Positions 12,885 to 24,652 of a DNA stretch of 64,000 nucleotides are shown here, piece after piece; positions within the stretch are counted from its first letter, which is position 1; every line of letters begins with the position of its first letter. The translations under genes and the position numbers were made by a program. The notes under the pieces were generated by a model. It was not told the origin of the DNA. It saw nothing but the letters and a program-made list of their open reading frames with translations, and made no database searches. This DNA comes from Alentia gelatinosa (Eukaryota > Annelida > Polychaeta > Phyllodocida > Polynoidae), in assembly GCA_950022655.1 (NCBI GenBank), contig OX465589.1, forward strand, positions 28,683,970 to 28,747,969, in the 5' to 3' direction.

Positions 12885-13440
12885 TTCATGTCAGTACCAC
12901 ACTCAGGGGTCAGGAAGCATGGTCAGGACTGTGATTTGACTGAGTTAGTTTTGGTGTCATACTCAGGAGTCTGAGCATGTGATTCGTGCTGTGATTCAGC
13001 TGATATAGCCTTGGTGCTACACTTAAGACGTAAGGGCATGAAGTTCACGCTGTGGTTCAGCTGAGTCAGTCTTGGTGCCCTACTCAAAAGGATGGGGCAT
13101 GAGGTTAGGGTATACGGTTCAGCTGAGTCAGTCTTGGTGCCCTACTCAAAAGGATGGGGCATGAGGTTAGGGTATATGGTTCAGCTGAGTCAGTCTTGGT
13201 GCCCTACTCAAAAGGATGGGGCATGAGGTTAGGGCATATGGTTCAGCTGAGTCAGTCTTGGTGCCCTACTCAAAAGGATGGGGCATGAGGTTAGGGTATA
13301 TGGTTCAGCTGAGTCAGTCTTGGTGCCCGACTCAAAAGGATGGGGCATGAGGTTAGGGTATATGGTTCAGCTGAGTCAGTCTTGGTGCCACTCTCAGAGG
13401 TCAGGTCATGTAGGAGTGTGATGCGACTAAGTTAAGCCCA
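12885..13440 (+). repeat. 62-bp minisatellite array with TGAGTCA in each core unit
   Basis: Units beginning GTTCAGCTGAGTCAGTC start at 13055, 13117, 13179, 13241, 13303 and 13365, an exact 62-bp spacing. The five complete core units are almost identical, differing by single substitutions such as TATACGG, TATATGG and CATATGG. More diverged units extend leftwards at 12993 and about 12933, and one diverged partial unit lies on the right. Because 62 is not a multiple of three, the array cannot encode a simple peptide repeat. Each core unit contains TGAGTCA (AP-1/Maf-type) overlapping CAGCTG (E-box). This is a sequence match only. Confidence 0.92.
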
Positions 13441-13956
13441 ATGCCCACTGAAGATTCATTTTCTGAAGACGAATTCCATTTATCCTAGCGTGTCCTAGCT
13501 TTTCTCTGGCGATTCTGCACTGAACACTGAGCATTACAGCAGGGTACAGGAGGGGGAGGGGGGGTAGCAGTTAGTCCTAAACAAATCGGTATACACTGAG
13601 CGACAGATAAACAATATTTTTCCTCGGCTGGCATCTGATATTGGAATCATCTTGAGATGGGGTTTTGTCCTAAGCAATTCAATGCACATTGGACAAAGAA
13701 ATCGATTATGGGCCGATATCAGTATGCACCATAGGGGTACTTCTCTGTTGTCGGAACATTGGCCTGTACTTTGTCTGTACTACAGAAATGAATATCTTCA
13801 CGGGGTATAGGACTAGTCCTCAGCAAATGACTGGAAGGGGGTGACACAGTGGGCGAGTCTGTACCGATGCCTCGCCTGAGACTAAGGACTGTTCCTTTGT
13901 CTCAGATAAAGGTACATCCATGTTCCAGAATCGTACAGTGGGTAATAGTCAAATAG

Positions 13957-14035
13957 TGTCGAAGTCACACTCAGGGGTTTGAGCATGTGGTGAGAACTGT
14001 CATTTAGCTGAGTTAGTATTAGTGTCACACTGACC
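13957..14035 (+). repeat. Detached diverged unit of the 62-bp minisatellite
   Basis: The stretch GTCACACTCAGGGGTTTGAG followed by CATGTGG and TTAGCTGAGTTAGTATTAGTG resembles the diverged left-flank units of the array at 12885. It lies some 500 bp beyond the end of that array, suggesting that the array was once longer or was split. Confidence 0.6.
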
Positions 14036-14200
14036 AAGGCGAGTAGTGAGAATAGTGATTCTGTTGAGCCTCAGATTAATATGATGACACATCCATCTGC
14101 TTACATTGTCCCATCTGGATAAAACTTAGTTCTCTCCCCTGATAACAGTATTATCACATCAGCATGTCAACAGGGGATTGTCACTAGAGTGATACTAAAG

Positions 14201-14346
14201 AAGAAACCAACAAGTTTTGGTCAAAGTTGTCGTTCTCCACGAGTTTGATGCGGAGTGATATGAACAAGGCAACAGTTGAGTAAATATCACATAGCATTCA
14301 AACGAGTAGGAGAATGACTTCCTTGACCAAAACGAGTTGCTTTCTT
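14201..14346 (+). mobile_element. MITE-like element, family B, copy 1
   Basis: About 146 bp bounded by 38-bp imperfect terminal inverted repeats. The left arm (14201-14238) begins AAGAAACCAAC and contains TTTTGGTCAAAG and GTTCTCC. The right arm (14309-14346) is the complement, ending GAGTTGCTTTCTT. The interior (GAGTTTGATGCGGAGTGATA) recurs at 18161-18240 and, more loosely, at 26537-26625. No coding capacity. It directly abuts the family A element at 14347, so the two may be parts of one larger unit. Confidence 0.75.
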
Positions 14347-14456
14347 ATTTATCTCACCCCTGTACACACTAAAAGAATGGACGACACACAGGATAGAGAC
14401 CATGGAGTTCCCAATGTTAAGCCTATGGACATTTATTCCAGGGGTAAGATAAATAG
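14347..14456 (+). mobile_element. MITE-like element, family A, copy 2
   Basis: About 110 bp from TTATCTCACCCCTG to GGGGTAAGATAAATA. The segment CACACTAAAAGAATGGAC followed by CACAGGAT.AGACCATGGAG matches the reverse complement of 26071-26215, which has about 30 additional internal bases. It is adjacent to family B with no spacer, an arrangement partly echoed at 26071-26230. Confidence 0.72.
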
Positions 14457-14558
14457 GGGTATGGAATTTTTGTGTGGGAATTAGGCACTTTCCAGGGAAT
14501 TTGGGCGGTGATAGTGATAGATACTGAACATAGCGTAGTGTAGCCTGTAGTACGGCCA

Positions 14559-14650
14559 CCACTCACCAGACGGCGTGTTCACGGCTCAAGGTGGGCCTGT
14601 TGGAGGGTCCTGGCCGAGGCAGGCTGAGAGCTGCCTGGAACCAGTATGGC
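14559..14650 (+). repeat. Dispersed repeat, related to 34530-34640
   Basis: CTCACCAGACGGCGT, then GCTCAAGGTGGGCCTGTT and a later CAGTATGG, resemble CTCACCAGACAGCGT, GCTTCAAAGTAGGCCTGTT and CAGTATGG at 34543-34640. Spacing is similar. I estimate moderate identity only, so this is an old repeat or a weak match. Confidence 0.4.
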
Positions 14651-14834
14651 GGCCGATCCGTGAGCGCATGCTCAAGTAACAGAATCATAACAAACAAGAT
14701 GGCGTATCTTGGACGAGGTATCGAATCGCAATTAGATTGGGCATTTAGAATTAAGTAAAAAGAATGTTTTAGATGTTAAATGGTGAATTACATCACTGTC
14801 TTTGTTGTGCAATATGTTACAGGGACTGCTATTC

Positions 14835-15325
14835 GCCGAGTCAACCTGGAAGTAGGTGGCGCTTCGAACCCCCTCCCCGGCCATCTTGGGAAGGGACCCA
14901 TGCAGTGCTAGGCCTAGGGAGAATTCAAACGTTCATTTCTGATATTATTTGATATCAGGGGTTTTGTTAAGTAACCCTCAAGTCAATCTTTTGACAAGCC
15001 CAGACCTCCCTGGCAGTTTCAGATCAAATCATTACGTGATGGCCTCAGTTTAGCCTTCGAACGCGATGTCAACAAATCGTCGAAACGGCCAATTTACTTT
15101 GAGTTGGCACGTTTAAATCCTGTCTAGATGTTGGATATAATCCTATTTAAATGATTACATCTACAGATTGCACATTAGAACGTCGGAAACAATATTTTTT
15201 CACCTTTTAACATTCTGACAGCGCTTTGTGGTCACCAGCAATATGGCGTTGTAAGGGAAATTTGCATATATTGGAGGGTATTTTGAACCGGAAGTCACCA
15301 GATGACTCGGAGAATTGAAAATCTA
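14835..15325 (+). repeat. Long dispersed repeat with inverted partner at 63338-63680
   Basis: Collinear matches to the reverse complement of 63338-63680 run through the whole segment. They include CGAGTCAACCTGGAAGTAGG, GGCCATCTTGG, CCCTGGCAGTTTCAGATCAA, GCGATGTCAACAAATCG, GGCACGTTTAAATC, ATTTGCATA followed by TTGGAGGGTATTTTGAACC, and GTCACCAGATGACTCGG. This copy has extra sequence at about 14895-14995 and 15190-15260. No protein match was recognised and both copies carry stops. It may be a transposon fragment or a paralogous conserved non-coding block. Confidence 0.8.
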
Positions 15326-18160
15326 GGTTGTATGCACTGCCTGTACCATGAAGCTGGGGAATCCCTGTACAGCTCGCGCATGCACATTATAGGAACCAGA
15401 ATCATAACAAAGCTGAAAGTAAGGAACTGAGAGAATGGGAAATTCTAGACTAGATCTCTTTTTGTTTGGAAATTTATGTTTGTAGATGAATAATGTACCT
15501 ACAAATACATCAGAAGATCACCTAATGTCCTAATTCCCACATCCGGCCAATCAGCAGCCGACTCTGGTAGACTCCCACAGACCCTCGTCAGCGTGCACCG
15601 TGCGCCTCGAGCGGTCGTGAAAGAGACTAAGCGTAGTGTAGGCCCCACGTGGTGCTCTCATATAATGCACGGACTTATGAATTATTAAACGCCAACAAAC
15701 CAGCCGTACAAAAGAACCCATCAAGCAGTACCTCTCCTCCACTCCATAAACAACTAGGGTAGTCACCAACTGATGGTCGTTTTTTTAGTGATGCTATTTA
15801 AGTCAGTTTAAAAAGGATCTTCCAGCCTCGCCTCCACCCACTACCTATTCATCTAATTGAGCATCAGTCCTACCCCCGCACTAATTCCATGGACAAATGC
15901 CCTACAATGGCGGCTGCGTTAAACACTTGTGTGTAGAAGAATGGAGGCTTGGCCTAATGGCCGCTATCCATCAAGTGCATATTTTTCGCCGGGAGGGGGC
16001 GGGTCGATCAACAGCCCCGGATGAGGCTCTGGGGAAAAACGATGCCGCGCCACCTGATGATCTATACTCCCAGCATGCTCCGCAAGAGGAAACTGACCCC
16101 CGGCACACTGCCCCCTGGGAGTCACGTGACCTCCGACCGCAGCCTCGTTCTGACTGCAGAGCTGAACAACGCCTGGAACCAACGCTGTGCGGGCTATGTA
16201 GCTGGTGTGCGGCAGGCAGCGTTGACAGTAGCGTTTTATCTTGTCTGTATGCGCTCCTGCTATGGACACTTCCAGTTCACAGAGTGCGAATAGATACCTC
16301 ATTCTAAAGCTGGATTTACACCCATTTCTCCTCAGTGCTGCCGTCAGAGCTGCGCGCTCAAACTTCACTTATCACACGAGATTTAGAAATAATAATTTGG
16401 ATATAATACCAATTACAAAAGTCAGTGGTAATAAACTTAAATCTTGACCATAAGTCAGACCAGGTACTCTTGCAGAGATCTGGTGCCACTCCCTTGTCAA
16501 AAAATCTGCTGGAAGAGTGGAGCCTGTGATTGTGAGGTTTATGGGTACCCCAGACCCTTTCACCATGGTTTCAAGATGGCCACCTGCTTGACCTAAGCTC
16601 GGGATGGGTTATAGATGTGCACCTACTGAAAAAAAATCCTGGATAGGACAGGGCCGTGAGGGGGAAGCTGAGAGACACGCGAACAGCTGATTGAGCGGCC
16701 GTTAGGCGCGCAGAGGGAGGCGGGGCGACAGCAGGCCCGGCCATTGTGACAACCTCACTGCTTGTATTCACCGATAAAACACCCTCCAAATGAACGCCGC
16801 TCGCCGCTACGTCACGTCTGAACCAATCAGCGCCCGGCTTACATCTCGGCGTCGACAGGGCACAATGAGGGACGCAATGAAAGCGGTCTACGCGGAATGA
16901 GGTTTCATGGAGGGATGCTGAATGAAGGAGGCAGCTGTTAGACCGTGGAGAGAGCCACATCGCCAGTCTGAGTGTTGCGTAATACACGGTATCACAGCAC
17001 TCTGAAAAGACATGGACAACCAAATAAAACTTCCCAATTTAGTGTCAATGGTTACTCTAGAAGGACAGCTGACCTAATAAAGCTTAGATCAATACAATGT
17101 CATATTTTCGCTCTTGATACTCAAAATCATTTCGAAATGATCTCTCGTAAATAAATATATTCTGAAAACAAACTTTGCTAAACTACATATCAAACTGATA
17201 CTGATATTTAGTATGACGACATTTTCTGAAAACAGCCATGGTGACATGTATACAATTTTTTTAGTAGGTCAATATCTCCTTGAAATACACCGCTCTATAT
17301 TGTCTCTCAGTATGCCACTGTTCTCTCTTGGGTCATTAGATATATGGTGTTGAACATTGAACACTGGATTAAGAACCACCCTTAACTGATCAGGACTGTG
17401 CTCTGGCACATCCATACTTTCCTGAAGATCCCTAACGTGTGTTGTTACATTCCAGGAAAATTCAGTGTTTGTGATTATATACTTAAGTCTACATCAAAAC
17501 TTTTCTCTCGCAGATTTCCACTGGTCGATTAAAATGTTGATTCCCCATTCTTATTTTCTATACGTCTATGAAGGTCAGTACGTCAAGTGCGATTTGCTCC
17601 CAGATAGCTGAACGAATTGTGATAATGCTGCTGGTTTTAATATCACGAAATGAAAGCATCTAAAAAATAATCTTCCCTTCATAATCATAAATAGATAATC
17701 TAGCAGTTTATCACACAGTTGTAATATACTTCTATCTAATAACTTGGCGTGAGCAGTCTTCGTTTACCTCACCCCTTAACATCCCTATGCCTTGTTTTAA
17801 CTCTGCTCATTTCTGCCGTGTCTTCTGTCAACAGTGGAGTAAAGGTCAGGACATGAAGTGCGGCATGAAGGGTTAAGGTCCACTCACATTAAGTGTTAGT
17901 GTTTGACCGAGTCCAGACTGACCTTAAGGCACGTTCACACCTGTCAGCTGGCCCGCGTCCAGGCGTCCGGGTCTGCGTCCCCCGGGCTCCCCCACTGCCA
18001 CCAGCCATCTTTACTTAATCAATTAGGCACAGGTTGCCTTTTGATAAGCTGAGCCAAAACAATAACAAACTAGACGCGCAATCTACGCTAAGGGTTCAAT
18101 GTAGAGAGTTTCATTCAATACCTTCCAATTTATTTTCTGTTTTGGTCAGGACTGAATATT
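15326..18160. other. Gene-free stretch with CpG-rich patches
   Basis: No exon could be supported. Overlapping open frames of 130-150 codons occur on both strands at about 15900-16370 and 16570-17020, but they coincide with GC-rich sequence where stops are rare and show no domain. The direct repeat CAGAATCATAACAAA at 14680-14697 and about 15392-15408 flanks the preceding repeat block. A promoter-like patch is listed separately. Confidence 0.4.
16640..16900. promoter_or_regulatory. CpG-rich patch with CCAAT and CRE-like boxes
   Basis: This GC-rich segment contains TACGTCA at 16808-16814 and CCAATCA at 16823-16829, spaced as often seen in CpG-rich animal promoters. Several CpG-dense groups (GCGCGC, CGTCGAC) are nearby. 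Another CCAATCA lies at about 15547 in a similar patch. There is no recognisable first exon beside it, so promoter function and direction are speculative. Confidence 0.2.
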
Positions 18161-18240
18161 AAAGTTTTAGTCAAAGTTATTATTCTCCACGAGTTTGATG
18201 CGGATTGATATAAACGAGGCCACAACCGAGTGAATATCAA
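18161..18240 (+). repeat. Partial copy of MITE-like family B
   Basis: AAAGTTTTAGTCAAAGTTAT, then TTCTCCACGAGTTTGATGCG and GATTGATATAAAC...GAGTGAATATCA, match the left two-thirds of the copy at 14201. No clear right terminal repeat follows, so it appears truncated or decayed. Confidence 0.7.
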
Positions 18241-18701
18241 ATATATTAAATCTGTTAAACATGTTAAATGATTATGGCATAGTTTAACTTTGACAACAAT
18301 GTATACAAATAGCTGTGTGGTGCCCCGTTTAAAGGAGTACAATAGACGAGATAAAAAATACTCCGTCCATGCAAATTGCTCCCAATGACCAGCTACCGAG
18401 TTTTTAATATACCTATTTAAAGAGAAGGAGTTCAGCAGATAAAGATATATAATCCTTCAAAAAGCATCTTTTAAATGATATGTTATAATCTATTATATTT
18501 ATTACAACTCATCTCATCTCATCGCCCATATCATCCTTTATTATCAACTGCAAAATCAACATGTAAATTGTTGCCTCATATGGGTCCCAAATGTAACAAG
18601 ATTCTTTACATTTCAGCTGATGAGCTCACACTACTGTGAGAGTTTACAATCAATAAACAAAAAAAGGCGAACACTTCCCCAACAAGCTCTCTAATCACAA
18701 C

Positions 18702-18703
<2 letters not shown>

Positions 18704-18795
<92 letters not shown>

Positions 18796-18796
18796 A
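18704..18796. repeat. (AT)n microsatellite, ~92 bp
   Basis: An almost uninterrupted alternating AT tract with one C substitution near 18780. It is self-complementary and could extrude a cruciform; the assembled length may be unreliable. Confidence 0.95.
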
Positions 18797-19461
18797 TGAC
18801 CTGAGCACACAGAACATTAGACTTTGTAATTAGGGATGAATTTACCCTCATTAGACAAAAGACAGATACCTTTTTAAGAAGATAAAAAAAAACCAAGTCT
18901 TGATTTGTCCTCAGTCTTACAGGAACCCTGATCCACTATCTGCCAAGTCACAAATGCATTAATTCCCTCGCCGTATTTCAAATACGATAATTTTGAGCCT
19001 GATCCAACTGCAATTTCGGTAGCCCCTTTAAGTGGGTTTTTTTAAAAAACATGGGTATATTTGCGACAAACGCTTTCACTCGCTGCTCCTTACTTCCTAC
19101 ATTACTTGCGATGTGTAACTGCAGATGAACCCAGTCCAACACCAATCAAATAACCTTAGTAAGCCGACAATATTTAGCTATCAGAATCCTCATTTAAACT
19201 TCGTCGTTCCCCATTAAGCACCTACCTTGAGTTCTATTGTCATTTCATTGCTTTTAACTATTGCCCTTTCTAAATACAAACCTATCCCTACGCACGAAGA
19301 TGTAGTCCAACACCACTAAGCTACAGTGAGCAATTGCTGAGCTGCTCTTCAGTCCGTCTCCTGCTCTAAAAATGGGAGCAGAGTATCGTGGAGTGCCTCT
19401 AGAGTGGATTGATTCAAGTGTGTCCGCTCAGTGCCCCAGATAAGTGGAGAATATTCGAGTT

Positions 19462-19569
19462 CAGCAGAACCCTAGTGTAGGAGGTGTGACGGAGGGGCAC
19501 CCCAGTCAGGTGGCACCACTTTCCAACAGAACGGATTCCCTATTTGTCTGTCCTAGCGGGGTTCTACTG
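19462..19569. mobile_element. Short inverted-repeat element, CAGTAGAACCCC family
   Basis: The left end reads CAGCAGAACCCTAGTGTAGG and the right end CCTAGCGGGGTTCTACTG, which are imperfect inverted repeats. TA follows the right end. The interior has GGTGGCACCACT-like boxes. Ends of this type resemble pogo/Tigger-like elements with TA target sites, which is my inference from memory. The element is too short to encode anything. Confidence 0.55.
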
Positions 19570-19993
19570 TACAGTCAGCACCGCTACGGAGTTTAGATTG
19601 AGTCTGTCCTCACAGTATCCGCTATAAAAAGGCTCGCACTACATCAGCGTGACTGAATCTCAGGGGGCACTGGAACTGCAGCCACGCTACGCTAGCTCGC
19701 TGTCATTTACTTTTTGGAGAGGGCCGGCTTTGCGACTTCCAATTTCCAAAGTAAACACTGGACTGTGTAATGCAGCAGTAGTGGCAAGCCAGCTGCGGTT
19801 GCGTGCTGTTTACCACGGGAATATTTCAGTAGAAGTTATAGCCAGTGGTTCACAGCGAGAGGAGTGGGGTGTTTAGAGTTTGTTTAATGCACTTTAGTTT
19901 GAAATGGCCGTCTGTAATGAAGATTGGCTAATTTTATGAAATTGCATGTTGATATTTTTTGATTAAATTTGAAATGGCACGTGCTTCTGACTG

Positions 19994-20019
19994 TGGGGGT
20001 TGGGGGGTTGGGGGGTTGG
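19994..20019 (+). other. G-rich tract with G-quadruplex potential
   Basis: Three runs of five to six G separated by TT (GGGGGTTGGGGGGTTGGGGG), followed by two GG pairs. It could fold as a quadruplex on the + strand. No gene context. Confidence 0.5.
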
Positions 20020-20130
20020 TTGGTTAATGTCGGTGGTTTTCATGTTGAAGCAGTAGCTATGGTCGTATCACAGCGGGGTATAAACCCTGCATATATATGT
20101 AAACGCCTGGTATGTAATAGAGAAATTGTG

Positions 20131-20347
20131 TATAGCAGATTCCCGTTATAGTGAACCATTTGTTCTGAGCCACAGTGGTCTGTGTTGTGAGGTGGTCCGC
20201 TTAAACAGAGTAAAATAAAAATAAATCAATATTGTTTTCCGGTGACATGCTAAAGAAGAAATTCCGAAAAAGACTGATCGTAATCTGAAGTTAATAAATT
20301 TCCTAGCTAAAAATAATAATGTCCCGCTACCGGGGTTTTACCGTACA
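20131..20347. mobile_element. Decayed element of the CAGTAGAACCCC family
   Basis: A left-end-like TTCCCGTTATAGTGAACCA and a right-end-like CCCGCTACCGGGGTTTTACC bracket about 215 bp. A GAGGTGGTCCGCTTAAACAG box at about 20190-20210 matches the internal or right-end box of other copies. Ends are imperfect, so this could also be two independent fragments. Confidence 0.4.
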
Positions 20348-23189
20348 GACTATTCACCCCATCAATCAGCAAGACTTGTAATAACAGCAGCTTCTTTCAG
20401 TTGGAAATATTTGTCAGATGATTGTGATTGAAGCGAACTGTTAGAACTCTCAACCACTGCCTTCTGTGTCCACATTCTAAGTGTGTGTGGCATGAAACAT
20501 GTGAAGAGTCGTGTCGCGTGAGAGCATGATTAGTATGTTCGCCATCCAGATTGGTTATGTATACATTGGCAGTTATCACTACCTGGATCTAGATGGTTAT
20601 CTGAAGGGCTGGTGTCGAGATGTCATATATATTTCATGCGCGGACATTAACATCTAAATCCCAATACAAATATCTATTATAATTGTCGATAATATCTCAA
20701 AATACATAGTTAGTGATTCATTGATGGGAGTAGGCGAGACATTATATATCAATAGACCACTTCTCCCCGCAATAACGGCCTTAGTCTTCGAGTCTTCGTA
20801 TCTTACTTTAGATTGGTTGGTTGTGAGGTGGACGTCTTTAAGAAACATTTCTCATGTGGATATACTACCTCAGAGAGACTGAGAAAACATGGAAAACACA
20901 TCAATGTTAGTTATAGAAGAGGGCTGCGTGTGTGTGGTGTGAATGAGGCTCAAGGGTTTCCATGGAAAATCTGAAAACTGCCATCCCTGAAATTTTGACA
21001 GGACTGTAATGGAGTCAAGTAGAAATTCTTACCCTACTGTTATCTTGTAGTAAATGCAATATACTTCCCGATTTGAGTCATTAAATAAATATTTTATAAA
21101 ATAGATACTCCATATACTCTCTGATACATCTTTATCTTTTACGCTAGCCAGACCTTAGTTGAACAGTTAGTGTGCAGCTCCCCACACCCTCATCACCATC
21201 ACGTTCAGAATAGAGGTACGTGTATCCGTGACGTCTCCGTCATACTCAGCGCTTATACGTCTCACTGAGCCTGACCAGAAGGCGCCCTGTGTCGTGGCCG
21301 TGACCTTCACTGGCAGAGAAGCTCGGACGTGGAGCGGCGCAGTGAGATGCTCACACTCAATGTACTTATTCGACAGCTGCACTGTGGCGCTTGTATTCAT
21401 CATCAAATTGCCGATTTGATACAGTCACCACCAATAAGCCAGGAGGTCGCCGATGAAAGCCACGTGCATACGTGCTGCTACTTAGAATTACTCAGTGAAA
21501 GAACATCACTGACCATATAAGGCAGCTTTACATCTTGTTTTAAGGTTGTCGATCAACCTGCCTATGGTCTATCTACTACCCCCCAACATAGATTCTTAAC
21601 AGGTGGTCGCTCTCTACTGCTTCCCAACATACATTGATAACAATCACATGGTTTGCATCAAGTTGCAGAAAACATGACATAAAGCATGTGCAGACAAAAA
21701 CTGGCAAATTTTAGTCTTCACCTGCGACCAACTTCGTCTGCGATCTTAACAGTGTCGCTCCAAAATGGAGAAGAATAGAAATTCAAAAATACAATGCAGA
21801 CCCTTCGTTTAAAGCCAAAGAAGTCTAAGTTGTGGTGTTCCCTGTTTAATAGGGTACAATAGAATATTCGTTTCCTGAAATGGGCGGGCATAGGGATTCA
21901 AGAAAACTTAAAATTGACAGGAATACTGTTGGCATCCCTATTGTAAAACGAACACTGGCAATGAATAATCAAGGTAACCTTGCACTTCAATTCTGACTAA
22001 GATCTAAAAATCTTCGCGGTAGACTTTCTTTTGATCACCAGTCTGGTTGTAGGGTGCACCCTTCCCTGGTTACACGCTGCAGTGCCCGGCGGTGAGGGAT
22101 CATCACGCCTCAATGACCGACACGGTCCACTGACCAGCACCACGCAGCATCCCCACAGCTGTGGTGTCGCCATTACGGGACTGGCAGTGGAGACATTATT
22201 AACGTCCGTGCAACACGTGAGCTCAAATCAAAATTGCTTCATTATATAGAGACAGACGATATATTTCCCCTTACTGAAACGAAGAAATTGATTTTTCTGA
22301 ATGAAATTCATCATCTACTACTATCACTATAATCATTTTATTGGAGCAAGGAATTGTCTCTGTCCACTTCTTTGATTGGAGTTAGAACTAGCCAACTATA
22401 TGTACCATGACCTTCTGGTGAGTTTCCATGAAATATCTTAAGAACATTTTCTTGGGAAAAAGACTTTTTTCTGTTGATAATAAAAACAAACATCCAGGAA
22501 GGCTTCAGCTTAAAAATGCCTGGCGATTATCACATTGAGATGTTGCAGTCTATTTGGTGTTTGACACTTCATGGTGCATGATGGACTGACATGAACTAAG
22601 CCGGACAGTTTCTTGTATCAGAAATATCACTTATTTTTTCATTGAGTATCTCAAACACTTTGTCTAAATTTGGTAAGATATAAGGGTATCGGGAGGATGG
22701 ACGGCAGGTTGTCGCAGGCACCGATCCTGGCTGACTTATTAGAAATGTGGGGTTTTGATTTGCTCTCTTTTCATTCCTGGCCTGACAACTTTTATAGAGC
22801 ATGGAGCGTCTTCTCGTCAATTATGCGCGCTTCAGATATGAGAGTTAGACTGTCCAAAAATCACAGCCCTGCGCTGTCTACAGTCTAGTTAAGGTCGGTA
22901 ATTCCTCGTGTTTATTGGTGAACCCACTTGCACGACTCACTCTACGATGGTATCTACGACACATTCACAGTATCATCTGAGTATGTCGGCGTGGTGATAT
23001 CATTCCCCCACACGACACATGTACGAGAGTGACTGTGCATCAGATATGTGGCGTGCGGGTATCATATTCTTGATCGCAATATTGAACCCGTTTAAAATAT
23101 AACACCACACACACACGACACAGTGCATCAGAAGATGGTACATCACCACAAAAACCCAGGCACAGTGTGTATATGACAAAGGTGGCTTG

Positions 23190-23482
23190 CTGTTTGTCTG
23201 TTGGGTTCGATTAACCATTACAAGTCTTTCCTAGACTTCCCCAAGATTCAGCTTTTCTTAGCGATTTTACACCGATGAGGTGACCGAATATATGTGATGA
23301 AATAAGGTAGACACCTCACCCCTACACACTTACCAACGTGAGTTCTTTTATTTCAAAACACCACATAAACACGACAGCAGTAAGTCTGCTGTGGATGAAG
23401 GCTGAATGTGATGGCGTGGTGCCTGAACCCCAAACCTTGGGGTTACTAGCCCAGTACTTTAGCCACTGAATTAATTATCCAG
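23190..23482 (-). mobile_element. tRNA-headed SINE family 1, diverged copy
   Basis: It reads on the minus strand. The body (GTTTGTCTGTTGGGTTCGAT, AGTCTTTCCTAGACTTCCCC, ACACCTCACCCCTACACA, GTGAGTTCTTTTATTTC) follows the same order as the copy at 61737-62325. The tRNA-like head at the right is degraded: CCTTGGGGTTACTAGCCCAG and TTTAGCCACTGAA remain recognisable. No clear target duplication. A Pol III-derived retroposon, now probably inactive. Confidence 0.7.
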
Positions 23483-24480
23483 GTCTCGATGCATTCGAGT
23501 GTGTGATAGACATTCTGTGTCATATTTGTGTTGTGAGGCATCGTAAGTGTGTCGTGCTCGTTGGGTTCAGCACTTTAAACAAACTGAGACCAGTACTGGA
23601 CGTTGTCGGCACATCTCGACTGTCGAATAAACCACACGGGATCGCCGTCTGTAGTCACACGAGATCAGGGCTCGCCTGGCCGCGATGAATGACGGAGAAA
23701 TGGACGGACCATGTCAATACCCCGTCCCCCTAAGATCCCCTACCCCCGCCCCCACCCTACACACACAGGGCTGCACCCCTCACCCTTCACCCTCTGTCAC
23801 TCAACCTGCCAAAGAACCATCGATTCCCAGAGTTCACGACGCCCGGCATCCACTGGCGGCCGGCGATTGGTCCGTTTCAAGACGATGCACGCAAGGAACC
23901 AGCCAAAGCTGGAGCTGGCTTATTATCGTCTGCTAACCAGAAACCCAAAGGATTGAATGAAAATACACCGATAATTGAAGATGTGATTGGCTCCTACTTA
24001 ATTACTCTGTGATTCCAGGAAGAATTACCATCGCTTCTGGTATTTTTGTTACCTTATCCTTGTTACTTTAATCAAAACACAAGCTCAGAGACAATCTCTT
24101 GACGTCATCACTGGTGTCCTCTGAGATTTGGCGATGTGCTACCCCACCCAGCTATCGCTGGTACCTACCGTGCTGATTATATTGCCAATTAATCTCCCCG
24201 TTCTCAGCCATTAAAGATATTGATGCTGATGGCTTCAACTCGAACATTAATCTAAGCACCATCTTCTCCTTGTCCTCTGCCATATCAAAACTTCCACTGA
24301 CAATTTTTATTTTTCCTCCCTCATTCCTTAGCACTGGCGTTTTCAGGGTGGTTTAATGATCTGAAGTGCGTGTTTTTCCCTCTTTACGGTCGGACAGACA
24401 ATAATGTGGCTGGAGATGTAATAAATGAGATCTTTAGCTCTCGTGGAGGTGGGGTACGCGTTTGGGTGGAGCTAGAGCTA
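23483..24480. other. Gene-free stretch
   Basis: Two overlapping + strand frames (23685-23956) cover a C-rich segment and are proline-rich only for compositional reasons. The minus frame at 24152-24334 has a plausible amino acid mix but no recognised domain or splice signals. No repeat was identified. Confidence 0.4.
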
Positions 24481-24652
24481 ATATTATAAGGAGACAGGGT
24501 TACTCTGGCTGTACGTGATAAATACGCGGTAAAATTGACGATAATACGAACCGATGCCGAAAACGTTTTATCGTCAATTTTACTAAGTATTTTTCACGTC
24601 GTGTACAGACACAGTATGCCTGTTTTGTATTATCATATACCTTAAAATATCC
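24481..24652. repeat. Foldback element family C, copy 1
   Basis: The two arms pair across a short centre near 24570. On the left are GTACGTGATAAATACGCGGT and AAAATTGACGATA; on the right are TATCGTCAATTTTACTAAGT, ATTTTTCACGT and a long tail ending TGTATTATCATATACCTTAA. The outer tail matches the ends of the copies at 34231 and 44988 (AGGTATATAATAATAC..AAAACAGGCTTACTGT when reversed). Non-coding. Confidence 0.78.

Larger units (their letters stand above)
18797..23189. other. Gene-free stretch with decayed MITEs
   Basis: No host exon was recognised. It includes two CAGTAGAACC-family elements (listed separately), a similar right-end-like sequence at about 21837-21870, and a G-rich tract near 20000. 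The frame at 19649-19876 covers a GC-richer segment but has no identifiable domain. Confidence 0.4.

Noticed and set aside
15897..16368. Overlapping + and - frames of 134-136 codons
   Set aside because: Overlap on both strands, GC-rich sequence, no domain.
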